Assembly: GCF_030463565.1 (NCBI RefSeq)
Contig: NC_134675.1
Span: forward strand, 12,731,862-12,795,861
Length of the DNA stretch: 64,000 nt
Reading direction: 5' to 3'
Origin: Pelecanus crispus
Lineage: Eukaryota; Chordata; Aves; Pelecaniformes; Pelecanidae
Both the position numbers and the translations under genes were made by a program. Shown piece by piece: positions 43,488-55,200 of the stretch (the first letter of the stretch is position 1; each line of letters begins with the position of its first letter). Under the pieces are notes generated by a model. It saw nothing but the letters and a program-made list of their open reading frames with translations, was not told where the DNA came from and did no database searches.

Positions 43488-44995
43488 CTAGTCCATTCAG
43501 GTGGGGAGTAGGACCTATCCTCTTTGAGTTGCTGGACGTCTCGGGAGAGTTGTTCGGACAGTCTTTCCACAGCTGAGACATAGGCCCATAGGGAGGAAGA
43601 CGACTTTCTTTGTTTTGCCGGAGCTGGCCATCCAATTCATCCACCATTCGTTCCTCTCTGTCTTTCCAGGTCATTACTGCCAACGAGTTGGCATGGAACC
43701 ATGGTGCGCTCCATACAAACTTCCGCCACATGGGTCGTGTGCACCTGACTTCATCTGGATCTTTGGGTAACTGCTCATTGTTCAGGTCATCATAAATCAC
43801 CTCCAGCATGGCTAATTCCCTCAGGTACTGGATACCTCTCTCCATGGTGGTCCTTTTGCCTGGGTGACATAAATCATCTTCCTTGGAGGGATACCTTTCC
43901 TTTTTGCCTGACAGGAGTCACCTCCTGAGGCTGAGGACTTGTGGCCCTTCTCCAATCGCTTTGTCAGTGCCCCCTTCCCTAGAAAGGGATCCCAGCTGCT
44001 TGGCTTCTCTATCCTCTAATTCCAGGCTACTGGCCCCGTTATCCCAGCATCAGAGCAGCCAGGTGACTATGTGCTCGCCTGGATGACAAGTGAAATCTTT
44101 TTGTATATCTCACAGCTCACTCAGGGATAGGGATCAGGTGGTTACCATCTCATTTATGGGTTCTGCCTCTTCCTCCTTTTCTCATGATGACCCTGGTTCA
44201 TCTTCATCCCTTACTAAATGAGCCCATCTTCTTGTGCATGTCTTCTTGTGTATAGGGGTGACTGATACCGGCACGGGTTGGTTCTCTAGTTCAGCCGCAG
44301 TGCCTGTCACTGGAGTTTGAGTAGCTGCAGTCTTTGTCACTAGGGTTAGAGTCGCTGCAGCACCTGTTGCCAAGGTTTGAGTAGATGCATTGCGTATCGC
44401 GGTGGTTGGAGTAGCTGCAGTGCCTGTCACAGGGTTTTCAGTAACCGCATTGCCTTTTGCTGGGGTTGGAGCAGCCGCAGTGCCTGTCGTGGGGACAGAT
44501 CTCTAGATGATATTCTTAAATAGTTGTTTAACCCTAAACAAGACCTGAACCGCATTCAGGAGACATAGCAGTAGGAGCATGCTGGTTTGAATATCCTTGG
44601 GATATTCAAAATTCTCAAGAACTGTTTTAACTAGCCTGAAGGAGAAAGGGATGGTGAAGGAGCTGGGGAAAGTGTCCCCCTCTGCCTCCCTCATAGATCG
44701 GTTCTCCGAGGAGAAGAGGCAAAAAGTTTAAGTATTAATAGTTTCCGATAAATGGCTCCCAAAGTTCCCAAAGTATGGGAATGACGGCAGTGCTGAGTAC
44801 AATCTCATGACCAATAATTTTATCATACCATAAACCAGTGTTACACAGTACAGCAAAGCAATAACTTTAATCCAGCTCCCAGAGGTGATAAACAGCACCA
44901 CAGGGAATGCATATGGCAAGTGTGGTGTTACATAGCACAGCTCTGACAAATTTGTTTTAACATGCTCTGGTCAGATCTGTTGTTATCTCAAACCC
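43488..44995 (-). pseudogene. ERVL gag of the outer provirus (truncated)
   Basis: The remains of gag belonging to subfamily A run from the primer site inwards and stop abruptly at the inner LTR. Pieces include a hydrophobic N-terminus (44728-44949), a second hydrophobic part (44503-44694), a Thr/Ala repeat of six 30-bp units and a charged C-terminal part (43465-43845). The hydrophobic region differs from that of subfamily B. The capsid-like WNFTPEQ region is missing, so about 300 bp have been deleted there. Confidence 0.85.
44303..44482 (-). repeat. 30-bp in-frame repeat in gag, 6 units
   Basis: Six adjacent, diverged 30-bp units. They are the same repeat as at 41984-42103. Confidence 0.9.
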
Positions 44996-45000
44996 TTCAT

Positions 45001-45018
45001 GCCCCATGTTGGGCACCA
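45001..45018 (-). promoter_or_regulatory. Primer-binding site of outer provirus
   Basis: Same site as at 42896-42913 with two CpG-decay changes (TGGTGCCCAACATGGGGC), and again 8 bases from the LTR. Confidence 0.85.
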
Positions 45019-45026
45019 AAAAGGAC

Positions 45027-45561
45027 TGTTGTGGTTTAACCCAGTAGGCAGCTAAACACCACACAGTCGTTCGCTCACTCTCCCCCTCCCTAGTGGGATG
45101 GGGGAGAGAATCAGAAAAAAACCCATAAAATTCATGGGTTGAGATAAAGGCAGCTTAATAGGACAGAAAAGGAAGGGAAAATAATAATAATATATAAAAC
45201 AAGTGATGCACAATGCAATTGCTCACCACCCGCCGACCGATACCCAGACAGTTCCTGAGCAGCGATCACTGCTCCCTGTCCAACCCCCCCCAGTTTATAT
45301 ACTGAGCATGACATCATATGGTATGGAATAGCCCTTTGGTCAGTTTGGATCAACTGTCTTGGATGTGCCCCCTCCCAGCTTCTTGTGCACCTGGCAGAGC
45401 ATGGGAAGCTGAAAAGTCCTTGACTAGCATAAGCAGTACTTAGCAACAACTAAAACGTCAGTGTGTTATCAGCATTATTCTCATCCTAAATCCAAAACAC
45501 AGCAAGCACTATGCCAGCTACTAGGAAGAAAATTAACTCTATCCCAGCTGAAACCAGGACA
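45027..45561 (-). repeat. ERVL LTR, subfamily A, 5' LTR of outer provirus
   Basis: It reads TGTTGTGGTTTAACCCAG to AACCAGGACA on the plus strand, followed by AGGGG (45562-45566), the target duplication of 36670-36674. Confidence 0.92.
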
Positions 45562-45566
45562 AGGGG

Positions 45567-45623
45567 GAGCAATAGAGCAGCTTGGTGGGCACCTGGCAGC
45601 CAACCAAGGTCAAACCCACCACA
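45567..45623 (+). mobile_element. Outer solo LTR, right part
   Basis: The last 57 bases of the LTR begun at 35795 (GGGCACCTGGCAGCCAACC, ending AACCCACCACA). They are followed by CAGCT, the repeat of 35790-35794. Confidence 0.9.
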
Positions 45624-45628
45624 CAGCT

Positions 45629-46146
45629 TCATATGAAGTATAGCAACTTAAGATGCCAAACATCCTTGCCAATTCAGTGAACATAATTTACTTGTCATTA
45701 TTATTAGCTTTCCATAGGAACTAAGTAGTACGGTACCTCTTGTTCTTTCTTATCCTAATCAAGCACAACAGGAAAAGGATCATGCATGGGAAAAGGAATA
45801 AGTTTCCAACTTCTGTAGTGCACTTTCAGTCAGAGCGCTTTTCTGTGAAGAAAGCAGCTACTGGGTGAAGACATTTAATTGCTGTTGCTTAGAAAAACAA
45901 AAGCCCTAATCCTGAAGCTATATAAAAGAGTTCTTCAGGAGAGGGTGTTGCGTCAAGAGAAGCAACAGACACACAGGTTCTTTGGATTACCGGTGATAAA
46001 TTCACTGACTGCAAGGCACATGCAAATACCAAAGCTTTGGATAGTACAGATGCATCAAAGGACCTAAAGCGACTCTATAGAGGTTTCTAAGTTTCGCACG
46101 ATGGGGGGGGGGGGGGGGGGGGGAATATGCACTTGGTATAACCAAG
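45629..46146. other. Intergenic
   Basis: No gene is seen. A 21-base poly-G tract lies at 46103-46123. Confidence 0.6.
46103..46123. repeat. Poly-G tract (21)
   Basis: Uninterrupted run of 21 G, 24 bp before an LTR boundary. Confidence 0.95.
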
Positions 46147-46683
46147 TGTTAGATTCTTACCCAAAGGCGTCCCGATGGGGGGGAAGAGAGGCTCAGCCCG
46201 TCGACTGATCCCAGAGGTCAGAGTAGTACACGATGGTATCTTCCCTAACATCCCCTCTCTCTTAGGCCAATTTATAGTACTTTTATCTTTCAGGTGGAGC
46301 TTGAAGGACTCTAGTCATACATATTTTTGTTACGATTGGTGTAATACTTTCTCACTTCGTTTTAACGGTACAGGCTCGGAAAAAATTCAGAGCGCAGGCT
46401 CAGTGAGGAGTGGTCTCACCTTAGAGGCAGGTAGGTTTTGGGATGGAGGTGTGTTTTGGTATTATAATGATATTATAATGAGCAAAGTTTACCAAAAGGA
46501 CAGCATTTTGTCAAAATCATGACAGCTTGTTGGCTCAGGGTATCAATTATGCAGCTTATCGGTGCCATGGTCCTCTTCTGAGTCCCTTATCACAGAGCTT
46601 GGCCGTGGTGTCTCCACACCACTCCTCCCTCTGGGCAACTCCCCTTAGAGCCAGCGCACCAGGCTCCCCTGATGTTGCCGACA
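46147..46683 (-). mobile_element. Solo LTR, probably ERVK/alpha-like
   Basis: Read on the minus strand the element starts TGTCGGCAACATCAGGGG and ends GGGTAAGAATCTAACA (537 bp). The flanks are ACCAAG (46141-46146) and TCCAAG (46684-46689), a 6-bp target duplication with one mismatch. Six bases is typical of ERVK/alpharetroviral integrases. A TATA-like CTATAAATT lies at about 46270-46280, about 125 bp from the 3' end. No internal sequence remains. It has no similarity to the ERVL LTRs here. Confidence 0.7.
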
Positions 46684-46689
46684 TCCAAG

Positions 46690-49600
46690 GTTGTAGGCTT
46701 AGGGAACTCCCTGTGGGATAGATTCCTTGCATCCAGCTGCATTTCATCTGGACAGCTTCTTCAATGCTGTGTTTTTCTTGAAATTGTAAATCTAAGTCTA
46801 ATGTCTAAGTCACCTCCAGCAATTACTCCACAGAGGGCTCTATACCAATCTTCTATAGAATAACTTACAGGGCATGACCTCTGCCACAAGAACCTCAGTG
46901 GATTCGGGATACATAAATGAGAGATATCTATACTTTCCTCTCCTTGCTTTTATGAAAAATTGTTCATAATTGGACCACTGGATCATAGTACTTGGACAAA
47001 AAGGAAACGGAAGTTTTCTTTGTTCCACTGTCTTTCAAGTTTTTTCAGTTATAAACCTTCCAATATACATATTCAATACACAGTTCATTAAAAATATAAG
47101 CATCTATATACACACACAGACATTCACACACCTTTTAACACTGTACCACTAAAGTTATATTTTCCAAGTGGGTAGACCTGCAATTGCCTATTCCTTCTGG
47201 ATTGACAATTTTTCAGTCTTTGGCTCCAAAAACTGAGGGGGGAAAAAAAAAAAGCTTTCTTTTTCACAATACAGATTTCTGTCTTAAGTTTCATAACTTC
47301 TTTCATCCAAATAATTTCTAGTCGTTCTAATTCAAATATTCCACCCTATATCTTGCAATTTCAGCCCTGCATATGTCTGCGCATAAGGCCCTGTTTGGCA
47401 GTCCGATTCAGCTGCAATTTCAGAAGTTTCAGATTACTTTTCCAGTTGAATTTTGCATATTGAGTCTTCAGTGCATATATTACTTTAAAAAGATTACAAC
47501 ATACTTTATGAGAATTCACACTTAAGTGTGACCAAAAAAAAAATTAAGGTTTCCCATTTTCTTAAAAAACAAACAAACAAACAAAACCCCAAATAAACAC
47601 ACCAAAAAAAACCCCACCCCAAAACCAGTGGTGTTATGCAAGTCTTTCCCTCAGCACTTTCCTAATAAGAACCTGATGCTTCCTGGTGACTTTGTGAACC
47701 ATTACATAACATCTGTTTATGTTACTACTAGCTCACAGGATCAGATTCATAGTCTATACTTAAAAAACTTCAGTGGGTTATAAAACAAGATTGCATCTCT
47801 GTAAGATATGTATCAGATTTGCTTCAAAATGAAATCATAATACATTCAGATTAGATCCTTTAGGGCATTTAACTTAACCTATTTCTGTATCCATAACTGT
47901 AAGGAAAATAAATGGAGTAAGTAATAAAGTACAAATCGTAGCAGAGAGAGAAAGGCAGAAAAGCTTTAGTGAAATGTTCAAAAAAATTTTTTTTTTAAAT
48001 AGGAAAAAAATTTTCCTTCTCTGTTCCTATTAAGATTACAGAAGAATAGCCAAGAATTTCCAGAATGGAAAAATATACTGGAACACAAAACTTTAATTTG
48101 GGATTAAATAGTACAGCTACTCTGTCCAAAATTCAATGCATCTAAAAATTATCACAGACAAGAGTGGCAAGCTAGCATTCAGAAAAACAAATCTTTGACC
48201 TTCATTTCATCTGTATGAAAGGAAATCTCCCAAATATGGTGAGAAGAAAGTACCAAATAATATGCAGTGTCATCAATCCTACTAGTTTACTTTAATGTCC
48301 AAGACGCACGTCTCAGCTGCTACCACAGGAATGCAAGACTGTAGTTAAAACACGAGGAAAACTCTAAATCTTTTGTACCTTCTCTGTAAGCCACTAAAAC
48401 TGAGCAAACACAATTTTTTTTTTTTTTTTTTGTAGCAGATATAGGTAAGATTTCTTAGAGGCAACCTTCCAGTTTATTTAAAAACCAGACTCTCAGCTGG
48501 CCTTTGTGTGACCACCAGAGGGCAGGGGAGATGCAGCAGAAGATTAAAGCTTTCCTACACAGTAAGTACAGAACATGTTAACAAAAGCTGCACTTTTATT
48601 TCCTGAAAAGGTAATTTAATACTTAGTGCTCTCTTTGTAAAAGCCCTAGATAGGAGGGGTTTTTAAAATCAGTATAAGGAGTCCAATGCTATCTTCTCAC
48701 CTGGAAATTATTTCACATAGCTACACAGAGACAAGACATTCATCACCTTATCAACCTGTTTTAAGGTAAAATTATGTTTTTTTAAGCAGTGAAGACAAAG
48801 ACCAGATATTTTCACCAAGGTTTTAAGTGATTAAAGCAAAAAAGTGTTACCTTTTAACAACAGGGTTTAGACGTTGAGCAGTGACAATATCAACAGAAGT
48901 GTAAACAAAATAATTTATTAAATCGTACACAGAACTCAGTGTTTACAATACCAAATTGCAACAGGAAAAAAACAAAACAACAAAACCCCCAAAAACAATG
49001 TCCCAACACTCAAGCATAATACAAAACTATGCAAGTGTTAATGCAATCTCAAATTACATGTCATAGGCACACAATAATTGAACTGGTTACAGTACACAAG
49101 CAAAAATACTGCCTAGCAATATCCCTTACACTTTATTCCCTGACACTTTAATAAAATTAGTGTCTGTATTATAGGCTAACCTTCCCTTGCTCAGCTGGTT
49201 TCTTCACCCACCTTTTAAACCAGTAAGCACTGAATACTAAAACTTTATCTTAAAGAGCTGTCCCTCATTCTGCCTGCCCCAAAATGTGTTTCCTACCAGC
49301 TCTATTTGTAACAAGAGAAGTGAACAACTGCAGTTAACAATTGCTATGTGATCAGAAGCATGAGCTTGCATTTTTGAGCATTCCCATTCAAATCTGCATG
49401 CTAAAATTTCTCTTTAAAGAAAAAGCTAATACTTCAACATTCTTCTTGGCCAAAGACATGCGTGATAGGAAATGAGGCAATCGGGCTGTAACTAGAAGAA
49501 TTTAAGTCCTTTTAAGGCAGCTACAGAAGGAAAGTGATGAGGGAACAAACCCATTACAAAAATCTATTTTAAGAGCTCAGAAAGTAAACTATAACCCTTG

Positions 49601-51590
49601 GGTGGACAGATGACTTGGAAGGTAACAGAAGAAATTTACCTTAGAAAATTAAGGCTCCTTCCCCACTTTTCTAAAGCCAGCATCTTCTCTTAGTAATTTA
49701 CCAAAAAGCTCAAACAGCCACTAAACTCAACTACCAGAATAATTCTTAAAAGAAACCCATCATTACAGAAAAACATAACATGAAACCCCCAGTCCTAGCA
49801 AACACTCCCTTCCCTCACTGACCTGTTATTTAGGAATTCAACTGTAAAAAATAAACTTGGTGCTTGCTTTGGAGGAAACACTGCAGGTGGGAGAGGTTAA
49901 CTCATTAAGATCCAGCAGAAAAATCTCTTTAGTCATTTTGATTTATTTCAAGGCTGAAGGACTTGATTAAAAATGCATAAAGAATTGTTGATTTGAATGT
50001 GATACTCCTAAAACCTTAGCATTCTTTGTGTACCAGGAAGTGACCTATAAGAAAGCAAAGCAGATAGGGATTAGAAAGACCTGAACTGCCATTGCTATTC
50101 TAATATGAAAAGTTAGTAAAAGCCTTGAAAAGAATAGCTATGCTTTTTCAAATTAATATTCCATACGTGTATTCCATATCTGGAGACTATCTTGTGTGGA
50201 ACAGGTTTGGTTTTGTGGTTTTTTTTTTTTTAATTAAGCATTAAATATTAAAAGATCATCTGTTCATCTTCCACAATTATGTGGCTTGACAAGATTGATA
50301 TTTGCACAGTGGTGATAATTACTATATTTACATACATATGATTTACTGTCCTTTGATTCTGAGTAAACAACCATAGTTTTATTTTCCAAAGGCCAGGCAT
50401 GTAGTAAGAACTGTATATTTTTCTTTTTGTTTTGCAAGATATACAATAAGATTATGAAACAGCCAATTTCCAAGAATTAGTCAAAAGAGTGCACTTTTAA
50501 TTTCTGGTATTAACTTCCTGTTTTCCTGTTACTAAAGTGAAAAAGGGTCATACTGAGAGCCAGTTTACCTCAACTCATAGTGAGGAGTATGCAGATCTCA
50601 TGGATCCCTTCTAAAAACATCTTCCACTTCCACTTATTTTTTCAGAAACTGCTTAGGACTGCTCATGCTGACTTTTGGGGATTATCCCCACTTCAAACAT
50701 AATGTTTATCTTCCTGGCCCATGTTAATGATATTTGTAATTTAGAAAGCCCAAGACTTCTGATTTTAAACACTTTATTAAGAGGTGTTTGTTTTTGGAAC
50801 TACAGAGGCCGACCACCCACCACCCCGCTACCATCTGTACTAACAATAGCTTTATCTGGAAGCTAGGATTGGTACTAGAGTCCACTTCCTATTTCTGACA
50901 GTTTGTTTACACTTTACAAAAAGCTTGCATTGTCATGGTAGCAAAAGCACAGGTCTAGAGATAATAACGAGAAAAGGACTAAACTAGACTGATAATGGGC
51001 ATCTGAAGCACTTGCATCCTGCCAGGCTTACAGCACAACTACATGATCTATTGGTGCAGTGATAAGCAAACAATGACAGTCATTAGTTTTGTGTGAAGTT
51101 GTATTGACTACGATAATATTTTAATGTTAATAAATCTCATCATAAACTGAAAGAAAGTACAGGCTCAAATATGCAACACGGAAAGACAGAACATGAAACC
51201 ACTCATGCTCAAACAGCATGTTTGGCCTACTGCAGTTTGTAAAGACTGCTAAAAGTCCTCTCCTTTCACAAAGATGAGGGCAGGGGACCCTTTCCCCACC
51301 TCCCCTCCAAAGAGGTGTCATTTTGGTTTATCTCAGAAGCTGTTGCATACTTGTTTAGATGAACTAAACTTACTGCCCTTCTTCAAATCCTGACACAGGA
51401 AACAGCATCAGCAGGGCACTTATGTAGTGTTCTGGTGTAAACATGCTACAGAAATAGGCAAGATTGTCAGATTATATTTTTAAGTTTTTTTTTTTTTGCT
51501 TGGAGGGCTTTTAAAAAGTAAGTGTTTAGAGCAGAAGCTGAGATTTTTTTTTTTTTAAACTTTCTGTCCCCAGCGCTTCAGACCTGCACT
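46690..51590. other. Intergenic between LTR and SUB1 promoter
   Basis: AT-rich, with A/C-rich low complexity at 47560-47640 and T runs at 48414-48431. The only motif that stands out is a CTCF-type site at 48511-48530. No gene, tRNA or transposon is recognised. Confidence 0.6.
48511..48530 (+). promoter_or_regulatory. CTCF-type motif
   Basis: CCACCAGAGGGCAGGGGAG fits the CTCF core (CCASYAGRKGGCRS) at every position. It is set in AT-rich sequence between ZFR and SUB1, on the plus strand. Confidence 0.7.
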
Positions 51591-52219
51591 TGACCCAAGG
51601 TGACTGCCAAGGTGGGTGCCATAAGGTTCACCCGCCCCCCAACCGCAAAGCCCATCAGGAAGAAAAAACGCAAGTCACCCGGTGAAAGAAAGGGGAACTG
51701 GCACTTTCCTGAACAGCGCCTCAGATACCGAGGTTTCAGTATGCAAAGTCAACGCAGCTACACCACCTCACAACGTTTCCTCTCCTTCCTTCGGGCACGG
51801 CTGCTGGTGGGGTGACTCTAAATGAGGAGGAACCGCTGCAGCATGCAAAAGAAAACAACAATTTACAGATTTTTTTTTTTTTTAAGGGTTCCTTTTAGGT
51901 ATTAAGGGCCCTCCTCCCGGCCCCCTCTCACAGCCCCTCAGCGGAGTCGCAGCCCCGACGGGACCTGGCTCCAGGCTGGGCTGCGGGGGCGGGCAGGGCC
52001 CTACCGTCAGCCCCACAGGCCTTCCTCGGTTGGTGTGAAGCGGCAGATACAGGGATTAGCCCCGCGGGAGATTTTTTTTTTTAATTTTTTTTTTTTTTGC
52101 TATTGACCCAGCCAAGGTGGGGGAATTGGGAACGAATAACAAAGGGACGCGTCCTCTTTAAACACCTCCCCCCGCCCCTCCCACGTGGTGCAGGGCAAAG
52201 GGCGGGGATTCCACGATAC

Positions 52220-52269
52220 ATCACTTCTGTTTCTGTCGTGGTGTAGAGGAGCCGCGCGCGGAGTAGGAT
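52220..52269 (+). other. SUB1: Candidate SUB1 non-coding exon 1
   Basis: Exon 2 begins one base before the ATG, so the 5' UTR must come from an upstream exon in the CpG island. A good donor (GGAT|GTGAGT, GT at 52270-52271) lies about 50 bp below the E-box/GC box. Another candidate donor is GCCG|GTAACC at 52646. The sequence does not decide between them. Confidence 0.35.
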
Positions 52270-55200
52270 GTGAGTGTTGGGGTTCTCTCTCGGGCGCAGT
52301 TGGGCCCGCCGCTATTTTCTCCATCCCCCATTCTCGGCTGTTGGGGGCTCGGCACCTTCCGGCCGGCGCAGGAGAGGCGCGCCGGGCAGCTGTGTGGCGA
52401 GGCTTCCCCATTTCCTCGAGTACCCGCTGTGCCCTGTGGGAGGAATGCCCCGCCGTGGAGCGTGCCTGGGGCGGGAGGAGGAACTGCTGCCATGTTGGGG
52501 GGGCAAAGAGAATTTGAGTGAGGGAGAAAATGGCGGTGGGGATCCGCCCCGCTCCGTTCCCTCTACGCCGGGATCTGATCCTGCCTGCTGACGATCCCCG
52601 ACTTTTTGTTTTGTTTTTTGTTGCCTTTTCTCTCCTTCGCTGCCGGTAACCTGCACCCTTTTTGCTGCCACCCTGCCCCGGGAGGACCTGAGCGTCCTTG
52701 CCCGCGCCCCCCTATTGGGCCCTCGCTCCTTTCCCCTGGGGGGGGCAACACGAGCCGTAGAAAAGAGGAAGAGGGGAGGAAAATGGCGGCTGGGATCCGC
52801 CTACCTGGTGTTCCTAGTTCGTACGCGCTTGTCTTTCTCATCTTCCTTTCCCTTATCCTCGCTTGGCCCGTCTCATTCCACCGTCGCTCTCCCCGGTGCT
52901 TCGGTGTCTCCTCACGCTCTGCCTGTCAGCTTCTCCCGAGGGGCACCCCCCCACCCCCCCTTCTTTTTCCTCCAGTTTCCGCCCCCACCTTCCTCCATAT
53001 TACTCCCTCATCCTGATGTGGTTTCTGGGGTTATCCTCTGCTGGTGCCCCCGCGTATCAGACTCTTGTTCAGCTTCCTGATTTCATGTTATCGCTGTGCT
53101 TATTTTTGCATTGTCCCATTCCAGCTCTCCTCTGCCTTCATTCTGCAGCGTGGCTTATGTGTGCTTCCCATACTCTGTTTCATTTTCAGTGCTACAGCTT
53201 CCATCGTTGTGTTCCAAACTATTATAACAGAATTTGCCCTACTTTAGAACCACATTGATCCATTAGCATTATTCAGACTCTTTTTTTTTTTTTTTCCCTT
53301 TGCACGTGGTTTCATTGTCAGTTTAAAAATACTGCTGTTCCTTTTTCTTTCCTGAGATATGCTTCTTTAATCTTTTATTAGCCTTTCCTAGCTGTAGTTT
53401 ATTTTATACAGTTTCTCCCTGTGATGCTTATTTTTATTCTGAAAGAACAAATGAGCTATTTTTTTGCTACAAAGAGTTTCTAGTAGCAGGCAAGATGTTC
53501 AACTGTTATATCTAACCACATGTTTGCATACTAGAGACACGTAGAAGCACACCTGGCAGCATGCATTCAAGGAAAGTTGAATGTCTGCTTGTCTGGCAAA
53601 TGAATAGACTCTAGTGACTGATGTGGTAAAGCTGCAGTGGAAATATTAAGTGCAGTACTGTAGTTCACTGTAACTAAGATGCTTTTTCAAACTTTTGTAT
53701 TATTGATAGGAACTTTAGCTTCATGTATGACAATTATGGAGCTGTTGCTTGCAAATTCAACTAGGTGAAATGCCCATGTAAGAAGATAGATAATGCTGGG
53801 GCCTTAATAGTTTATATTTATGAATGTAATATTGAGAATTCAACTGGAGGACAGTATTGTATTGTATTTTTTTTATATTATGGTTTCTACCATACCTGGG
53901 GGTATATGAAACTGGTGAAAAATTGTCCCTTTGTAAACAGTTCAGAATCTAAAACATTGCATTTAAGGCAGTTGCAGCAAAAAAGGGGAAGAGATATAAG
54001 AGGGAAGGGTGTTCACATTGTAGATCACATGTACAAAGTGTATTAAAGCTTATATGAAAAGGCAGGAAAGGAGGGTTTTGAATAAGATGAATAAGATGAG
54101 CCTTTACAAAGAGGTTTGAAGATGGCTTTCTAGTCATAATGGGACGTATTCGTTATATAGTGTTCTCATGTTATCTTTTTCTTCCTAGAATGCCTAAGTC
54201 AAAGGAACTTGTGTCTTCAAGCTCATCTGCCAGTGATTCAGATAGTGAAGTTGACAAAAAGGTGAACATTATATGCAGTTTATAACTACTGTATTAACTC
54301 TTATATTTCAGGCTGGGTTTAAGGAATTAGGTGAGCATTATGTCACAAAAATGCATGTCATTCCATGTGATTTATCAGACACTTAAAAAACAAACAAACC
54401 AACCACAAAACCCCCCGAAAACCCCCCAAAAACCAAAACATCCCTTCCAACCCCAAAACAACAAAACAAAACCCACCCCCCATGATTAGGGTTTGGGTGG
54501 ATGCTTTTTGCTTTGCAGTAAACTTTTTTTCTTAAGTTGCATTTTGCTTTCTTCAGGATTTTCTGTATGGTATATCTAGCCACAAGCTTCCTGGAATTCT
54601 TTACTGCTTTGTGGCAAGTGATAGAAGGCTTCTGTATAAGCTGCCCCTGGTGGCAAGAATTTGGACTAATTTTGAGGACCCCCCACCCCCCTTCATTTTG
54701 GTATCTGGATTACTTGCAAGTCCAAAACAAAAGCCTACACTTGCCCTGTCATCCATGTGCCACTTGCTTATCTTGTTCACATGTTCTTTTTCTCTGTTTC
54801 AGATTCTTACGTTTACTGTAATACCACTGCTAGTTTCTCACTTAAAAGCTGAGCCAATCTGAATGTCTTTGAGTAGATAATTTTAACGTTAACTGTTTTA
54901 AACATATAAATTTAGTGTTCTCATTTATTTTTAATAGTTATTTAATTTATAAGTTTGTATAGATGTACCAGTCATTACAAACAAAAACTGAATACAACAG
55001 TGAATTTATCTTTTTAAGAAATGCTAGGTGGTAATACAGACATCAGGTCTTATAGTGCAGTATGTGAAGAGACTTGGTCTGCTTTACTGAATTGGTTCAA
55101 ATGTGACTTGGTTGCACTTAGCAAATTGGGTGTTTTGACAAATATTAATATAAGAGAAAATGGTCAGGTGTGGGGTGTGGTTTTTTGTTGTTAGGGAAAT

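Larger units (their letters stand above)
36675..45561 (-). mobile_element. Nested ERVL provirus complex (three LTRs)
   Basis: A minus-strand class III retrovirus-like element sits inside the outer solo LTR. Its outer LTRs (36675-37209 and 45027-45561) share a subfamily signature (GGACAGAAAAGGAAGGG and CCAGTAGGCAGCTAAAC-type ends). They are flanked by AGGGG on both sides (36670-36674, 45562-45566). Within it lies a third LTR (42922-43487) of a second subfamily, together with gag and pol. No env ORF is seen. All frames are broken. The gag resembles the ERVL gag group related to mouse Fv1. The primer site matches tRNA-Lys(1,2). Confidence 0.92.
51590..52960. promoter_or_regulatory. SUB1 CpG-island promoter
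   Basis: GC- and CpG-rich DNA upstream of the SUB1 coding exons. It has an E-box CACGTG (52182-52187), a GC box GGGCGGGGA (52200-52208) and two YY1-like AAAATGGCGG sites (52527-52536, 52780-52789). No TATA box is evident. Confidence 0.85.

Noticed and set aside
52606..53016. 136-codon ORF with a hydrophobic stretch near the SUB1 island
   Set aside because: No family resemblance. It is Pro/Ser-rich low complexity in pyrimidine-rich DNA and probably intron 1.
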